In this document: piece after piece, positions 5,220 to 9,130 of the stretch
Numbering within the stretch: the first letter of the stretch is position 1
Layout of the letters: every line of letters begins with the position of its first letter
NCBI GenBank assembly: GCA_002314645.1
Contig: DCGS01000013.1
Coordinates: forward strand, 6,443-15,572
DNA: 9,130 bases
Source: Ruminococcaceae bacterium UBA1772
Lineage (GTDB): Bacteria; Bacillota; Clostridia; Oscillospirales; Acutalibacteraceae
Direction of reading: 5' to 3'
Made by a program: the position numbers and the translations under genes
Notes under the pieces: generated by a model
The model's database searches: none
What the model was told of the DNA's origin: nothing
The model's input: the letters and a program-made list of their open reading frames with translations, nothing else

Positions 5220-6192
5220 ATACTTAAAAGCAAAAAAAGTAACCATAGTTTTCATAATTCTGTTCATCTTCATCTTTCTTCTCTCCTTTGAACTTTATCA
5301 TTTACCAATTATGGCAGTTATCTACCCTTTTATCATTTCATCTGTAATTGGTTTTATACTTTTAATAGTTACATTTCTTGGTGAGAAGAAAAAACATGAT
5401 GCACTCATATACACAGCAAAGCTTTCCAGTGCAATGATTGAAATGCTACCAGAGTCAAGCGAATTCCTAGATGATGACTACAAATTAATCATTAGTCAAA
5501 TAAGGCAAAATGCTTTGACGGAGCAGCAAATTGAAGAGGCAAAATATAGAGACCTCGTTGAGTACTACACAGTTTGGGCGCATCAGATAAAGACCCCTAT
5601 TTCTTCTATGAAGTTAACTTTAGGAAATATGGACTCTTTAGAAGCACGCCGAATGTCAGCAGACCTTTTCAGAATTGAACAGTATGTTGAAATGGTACTC
5701 ACCTATTTAAGGCTAGACGCAGAATCTACTGACTATGTATTTAGAAAGCACTTCCTTGACGACATAATTAAAAGCTCAGTCAAAAAGTTTATGAGTGAAT
5801 TCATTGGAAGAAAAATATCGTTAAAATACGAGCCTATTTCATATAGTTTTATAACAGATGAAAAATGGTTTGCATTTGTCTTTGAACAACTTCTTTCAAA
5901 TGCACTCAAGTACACAAACGAAGGCAGCATTAGCATTTACATGTCAGATGAAAACGTTTTGTGTATTGAAGACACGGGCATTGGAATTGAAAAGGAAGAC
6001 CTTCCACGTATTTTTGAAAAAGGATACACAGGAAAAATTGGTCGACTTGATCACACCGCAACAGGTCTTGGTCTGTACCTTTGCAAAAGGACCTGTGACA
6101 ACCTAGGTATAGGCATTTTAGCCTCATCTACACCTTCAGTTGGAACAAAGATTTACCTTGATTTGTCTCAGTATGACAAGAGAAAAGAGTAA
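5203..6192 (+). CDS. intramembrane-sensing histidine kinase, BceS-like
   Basis: 329-aa membrane kinase. Two membrane helices (about 13-31 and 36-59) are joined by only a few residues (ELYHLP), so there is no extracytoplasmic sensor domain. That is the hallmark of BceS-type kinases, which are switched by the partner ABC transporter rather than by ligand directly. The cytoplasmic part has the H-box YYTVWAHQIKTPISSMKL (phospho-acceptor His127, with the HQIKTP form typical of this family), the N-box EQLLSNALKYT (Asn233), the G1 box EDTGIGI (Asp257), the F-box RIFEKGYTG and the G2 box TGLGLYL (288-290). All ATP-binding boxes are intact. ATG 5203 is chosen for the GGAG at 5193-5196 and because it removes a non-conserved N-terminal extension; ATG 5191 is an alternative. 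It is the second gene of the two-component operon. Confidence 0.92.
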   Translation: MNLFLKYLKAKKVTIVFIILFIFIFLLSFELYHLPIMAVIYPFIISSVIGFILLIVTFLGEKKKHDALIYTAKLSSAMIEMLPESSEFLDDDYKLIISQIRQNALTEQQIEEAKYRDLVEYYTVWAHQIKTPISSMKLTLGNMDSLEARRMSADLFRIEQYVEMVLTYLRLDAESTDYVFRKHFLDDIIKSSVKKFMSEFIGRKISLKYEPISYSFITDEKWFAFVFEQLLSNALKYTNEGSISIYMSDENVLCIEDTGIGIEKEDLPRIFEKGYTGKIGRLDHTATGLGLYLCKRTCDNLGIGILASSTPSVGTKIYLDLSQYDKRKE

Positions 6193-6193
6193 A

Positions 6194-6231
6194 TCTTACA
6201 TAAATGTAAGAAATCAAACGGGAAATGTAAG
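6194..6231 (+). promoter_or_regulatory. candidate response-regulator operator for the transporter operon
   Basis: Inverted repeat TCTTACAT-AA-ATGTAAGA (6194-6211), plus a third half-site: AAATGTAAG occurs at 6202-6210 and again at 6223-6231, 21 bp apart (two DNA turns). It lies directly after the kinase stop and about 35-70 bp upstream of the -10 of the transporter genes, where an OmpR-family activator would bind. That the BceR-like protein binds here is inferred. Confidence 0.55.
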
Positions 6232-6260
6232 CCAATGAAATGGAGCGCATTTCCCGTTTT
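6216..6260 (+). terminator. hairpin between the two-component genes and the transporter genes
   Basis: Perfect 12-bp stem AAACGGGAAATG/CATTTCCCGTTT (6216-6227 and 6248-6259) with a 20-nt loop, followed by a short TTTT. It probably terminates, or attenuates, read-through from the kinase gene. Its 3' arm lies close to the transporter promoter, and its 5' arm overlaps the AAATGTAAG half-site. Confidence 0.6.
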
Positions 6261-6263
6261 ACG

Positions 6264-6269
6264 TATACT
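6264..6269 (+). promoter_or_regulatory. -10 box of the transporter operon
   Basis: TATACT at 6264-6269, 33 bp before ATG 6303. The -35 position at 17 bp (TGGAGC, 6241-6246) is poor, as expected of an activator-dependent promoter downstream of the operator at 6194-6231. Confidence 0.5.
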
Positions 6270-6302
6270 GTAGTCAAGAAATAAATGACGGAGGAAGAAA
6301 AT

Positions 6303-7067
6303 ATGAGTTTTCTTGAAGTAACAAACCTAAAAAAAGTATACTCCACAAGATTCGGTGGAAATAAAGTTGAAGCATTACGTGATGTAAACTTCACTGTAGA
6401 AGAGGGTGAGTTCATTGCCATCATGGGCGAATCAGGCTCAGGTAAAACAACACTCCTCAACATCTTGGCTGCACTTGACAAACCAACAATGGGCAATGTC
6501 ATCCTTGACGAAAAAGACTTTGCAAGCATTAAAGAATCAGACCGCGCAACATTCAGACGCGACAACCTAGGATTCGTATTCCAGGACTTCAACCTTCTTG
6601 ACACATTCTCAGTTGAAGACAACATTTATCTCCCACTCGTTTTAGCAGGCAAAAAGCATGACGAAATGAGTGCTCTCTTAGAACCACTTGCTTCACGTCT
6701 TGGCATTTCAGACCTTTTAAAGAAGTTCCCTTATGAAATTTCATGCGGTCAAAAACAGCGTGTTGCATGTGCAAGAGCCCTCATTACAGAACCTAGAATT
6801 CTCCTTGCAGACGAACCAACAGGTGCCCTTGATTCAAAGTCAACAGACGAAGTATTAAACCTCTTCTGCGATGTAAACGAGGAAGGTCAAACAATCCTCA
6901 TGGTTACACACTCAGTCAAGGCTGCAAGTGTTGCAAACCGTGTCCTCTTCATAAAGGATGGTGAGGTGTTCCATCAGATATACAGAGGTGAGTCAACAAA
7001 CGAAGAACTCTACCAAAAGATAACTGAAACTCTCACAATGCTTCAGACAGGGAGTGACAAAAGATGA
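6303..7067 (+). CDS. ABC transporter ATP-binding protein, BceA-like
   Basis: 254-aa ATPase of the MacB/LolD/BceA type that powers the adjacent FtsX-fold permease. Seen: Walker A GESGSGKT (42-49), Q-loop Gln94 in FVFQDFN, Walker B LLADEP with Glu171, D-loop GALDS, and switch His203 in VTHS. The ABC signature reads ISCGQKQR (146-153): the first Gly of the canonical SGGQ is Cys148, an uncommon substitution; the motif is otherwise intact. ATG 6303 is chosen because GGAGG (6290-6294) precedes it by 8 bp; an in-frame ATG at 6285 lies upstream of that ribosome site and is not used. The stop overlaps the permease start (ATGA), so the two are translationally coupled. Likely role: energising removal of peptide antibiotics from their lipid targets and the signalling that goes with it. 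Confidence 0.93.
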   Translation: MSFLEVTNLKKVYSTRFGGNKVEALRDVNFTVEEGEFIAIMGESGSGKTTLLNILAALDKPTMGNVILDEKDFASIKESDRATFRRDNLGFVFQDFNLLDTFSVEDNIYLPLVLAGKKHDEMSALLEPLASRLGISDLLKKFPYEISCGQKQRVACARALITEPRILLADEPTGALDSKSTDEVLNLFCDVNEEGQTILMVTHSVKAASVANRVLFIKDGEVFHQIYRGESTNEELYQKITETLTMLQTGSDKR

Positions 7068-9097
7068 AAACGAATTTCTTTCCAAAGCTCGCATGGAATG
7101 GAATTATAAAGAATAAGAAAATCTATATTCCTTATATCATTTCATGTATGGGCGTTCTTACAATGTACTTCATTATGCAGTCCCTTTCTGTTTCACCCAT
7201 CCTTGAAACAATGCGTGGCGGCTCAAATGTTGCCCAGGTATTATCCCTTGGCAAGTTCGTAATCATGGTATTCTCCGCCCTTTTCCTTCTCTACACAAAC
7301 TCCTTTTTAACAAAGAGTAGATACAAGGAATTCGGACTTTACAACATACTCGGTATGGGTAAAAAGGATGTAAACAAAGTTGTCATCCTTGAAAACCTTT
7401 TTGTTAGCATCATCAGCATTATAGGCGGACTTGGTTTTGGAATTCTTTTCTCAAAGCTTTCAGAACTTGCCCTTCTCTATTTTGTTAAAGCAGACATAGA
7501 TTATGGCTTCCACATTTCCCCTATAACAGTTAGATACTCACTTGAAATATACGGCATTCTCTTTATTTTACTTGCAATCATTTCAATAATTAGAGTTTCA
7601 AAAACAAACCCACTTGATCTTCTCCACAGTGAAAATCACGGAGAGAAGCCACCTAAAGCAAACTGGTTCTTTGCCCTTTTAGGAGCAATCATTCTTATTG
7701 CTTCATACTATCTTGCTGTATCTATAAAGCAGCCTTTAACAGCACTCATTACATTCTTTATTGCAGTAATTATGGTTATTGTTGCAACATACCTTCTCTT
7801 TATGGCAGGTTCCGTTGCACTTTGCAAAATCCTTCAGAAGAACAAGTCATACTACTACAACAAGAAGCATTTTGTTCCTGTAGCATCAATGACTTACAGA
7901 ATGAAAAGAAATGGCGCTGGACTTGCCTCAATCTGCATTCTTGCAACAATGGTACTTGTAATGATTGGCTCTGCAGGAAGCCTTTATATTGGCGCAGAAG
8001 ACAGTATAAACAGCAGATACCCATATCAGAATGATTTGCAATTGACTCTTCCAACTATTGAATCGCTAAACGGCGAGGAAGCTAAAAAGATTGATGAAAT
8101 TGTTTCAAGCACATGCAAGAAAAACAATATAAAAATTAAGGAATCTATAACATACAACCTTGCATCTGTTGGCGGAGAAATTCTTTCTGACGGAACAATT
8201 AACACAGACGCAGACGCTGCCGCAAGTTTAACTGGCACAAATCTTCGCTCAGTTTACTTTGTTTCCCAGGACGACTACAACAGAATTATGGGCACCAGCT
8301 TAAACCTCAAAGATGGCGAATGTGCACTCTACACATCCAGAGCATCATACGACTACGACAAACTCGTTATTACTCACGGACCAAATTTAAAAATTACAGA
8401 GCGTCTTTCTGACTTTTTCACCATTGGTGAGGCTAACGCAATTGTAATTCCATCTCTTTTCGTAGTTATTCCATCATTTGATGTTCTTCACACCTTTGAC
8501 AACGCTACAGACTATCTTGGTGGCTATATGCTTATGCTTTACCACTGTAACCTCTTCACACCAGAAAGCAGTGTTTCAGCTGACGCATCCATTAGAAACT
8601 TCAATGAAACATATGATAACCTACAGAGCTACCTTCACAGCGCAAACCTTGAGGCATATGGTCTTAACTGTGAAAACAGTCTTGCTGAAAAGGATGACTT
8701 CTACAGCACATTCGGAGGTCTCTTCTTCCTTGCAATAATCCTTAGTATTATGTTTATTGCTGCAACAACACTCATTATCTACTACAAGCAGCTTTCAGAA
8801 GGCTTTGAAGATCAGGCTAAGTTTGAAATTATGAAAAAGGTTGGTATGACAAAGGAAGACATAAAAAAGAGCATAGACTCTCAGGTTTTAACCGTCTTCT
8901 TTGCACCAATGGTTATGGCAGGTATTCACCAGGCATTTGCATTCCCTATGTACTGGAAGATAATCCAGCTCTTTGGTCTTACAAATTTAAGCCTTGCAAT
9001 AATTACATCAGTTGTAGCATTCATAATATTCAGCATATTCTATCTTCTCATTTACAAGAAGACAGCAAAAGTTTACTACAACATAGTTAGCGAATAA
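7064..9097 (+). CDS. BceB-like ABC transporter permease (FtsX family, 10 TM)
   Basis: 677-aa membrane permease. Ten hydrophobic segments are visible: about 20-41, 64-82, 108-130, 160-177, 200-221, 226-250, 286-309, 549-573, 606-630 and 645-665. A large extracytoplasmic domain of some 240 residues (310-548) lies between TM7 and TM8. This 7+3 layout with the big loop is diagnostic of BceB-type permeases; the loop is thought to recognise the peptide or its lipid complex. The FtsX-type segments around FLTKSRYKEFGLYNILGMGK (81-100) and EIMKKVGMTKEDIKKS (588-603) are the expected coupling regions next to the ATPase. The ATGA overlap with the ATPase gene shows the two are made together. With the kinase it should form the sensory complex. 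Substrate specificity cannot be read from sequence. The gene is complete and followed by a terminator. Confidence 0.93.
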   Translation: MKTNFFPKLAWNGIIKNKKIYIPYIISCMGVLTMYFIMQSLSVSPILETMRGGSNVAQVLSLGKFVIMVFSALFLLYTNSFLTKSRYKEFGLYNILGMGKKDVNKVVILENLFVSIISIIGGLGFGILFSKLSELALLYFVKADIDYGFHISPITVRYSLEIYGILFILLAIISIIRVSKTNPLDLLHSENHGEKPPKANWFFALLGAIILIASYYLAVSIKQPLTALITFFIAVIMVIVATYLLFMAGSVALCKILQKNKSYYYNKKHFVPVASMTYRMKRNGAGLASICILATMVLVMIGSAGSLYIGAEDSINSRYPYQNDLQLTLPTIESLNGEEAKKIDEIVSSTCKKNNIKIKESITYNLASVGGEILSDGTINTDADAAASLTGTNLRSVYFVSQDDYNRIMGTSLNLKDGECALYTSRASYDYDKLVITHGPNLKITERLSDFFTIGEANAIVIPSLFVVIPSFDVLHTFDNATDYLGGYMLMLYHCNLFTPESSVSADASIRNFNETYDNLQSYLHSANLEAYGLNCENSLAEKDDFYSTFGGLFFLAIILSIMFIAATTLIIYYKQLSEGFEDQAKFEIMKKVGMTKEDIKKSIDSQVLTVFFAPMVMAGIHQAFAFPMYWKIIQLFGLTNLSLAIITSVVAFIIFSIFYLLIYKKTAKVYYNIVSE

Positions 9098-9101
9098 AAA
9101 G

Positions 9102-9130
9102 AAAGAACTCCGCGGTGCGGAGTTCTTTTT
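9102..9130 (+). terminator. terminator of the transporter operon
   Basis: 12-bp stem AAAGAACTCCGC/GCGGAGTTCTTT (9102-9113 and 9117-9128) with a GGT loop and a T-run that reaches the window edge, immediately after the permease stop codon. Confidence 0.9.

Noticed and set aside
6285..6302. Upstream ATG for the ABC ATPase
   Set aside because: The encoded MTEEEN is the ribosome site itself read as codons; ATG 6303 has GGAGG at the correct distance.
6128..6625. 165-codon minus-strand ORF across the kinase-ATPase gap
   Set aside because: It spans the operator, hairpin and promoter of the transporter operon and is antisense to conserved ATPase motifs.
1..9130. CRISPR arrays, tRNA or rRNA genes, insertion sequences
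   Set aside because: No regularly spaced repeats, tRNA-like cloverleaf, rRNA sequence, transposase or terminal inverted repeats were seen on either strand.

Overview
The window looks like chromosome from a low-GC, endospore-forming Firmicute, probably a Clostridia or Lachnospiraceae-type gut anaerobe. The reasons are AT-rich intergenic DNA, strong AAGGAGG-type ribosome sites, U-tailed hairpin terminators, an alpha/beta-type small acid-soluble spore protein, and a Bce-type peptide-sensing and detoxification module. Assignment to a genus is not possible from the sequence alone.

Layout. (1) 1-977 (+): the 3' part of an alpha/beta hydrolase whose true start lies left of the window, closed by a strong terminator. 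(2) 1045-1716: a stretch without a conventional gene. It holds a compact locus that resembles a type I toxin-antitoxin system. A 30-codon ORF with a strong but hairpin-sequestered ribosome site (1176-1268) runs into a bidirectional terminator, and a perfect TTGACA-N17-TATAAT promoter (1330-1358) points back at it and would make an antisense RNA of about 80 nt. A hydrophobic 34-codon minus-strand ORF lies next to it. (3) 1717-1917 (+): a small Cro/C1-type HTH regulator. It converges on a shared terminator with (4) 1976-2698 (-), an exported or membrane-anchored coiled-coil-like protein whose reading frame is cut by one in-frame TAA after codon 54. (5) 2818-3009 (-): the spore protein. (6) 3236-4435 (+): a lipase of the Bacillus/Staphylococcus family with no signal peptide. 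(7) 4545-9097 (+): a complete four-gene Bce-type module of OmpR-family response regulator, intramembrane-sensing histidine kinase, ABC ATPase and 10-TM permease, ending in a terminator at the window edge.

How the genes work together. By analogy with BceRS-BceAB, the permease would bind a cell-wall-active peptide or its lipid-linked complex and signal through the small-loop kinase. The response regulator would then activate transporter transcription from the gap between kinase and ATPase genes. That gap carries an inverted repeat (TCTTACAT-AA-ATGTAAGA), a further AAATGTAAG half-site 21 bp downstream, and a -10 box with a poor -35, as expected for an activated promoter. The other genes look like independent single-gene units, each with its own promoter and/or terminator.

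The most interesting parts are the putative type I toxin-antitoxin locus (1105-1420) and the stop-interrupted coiled-coil gene (1976-2698).
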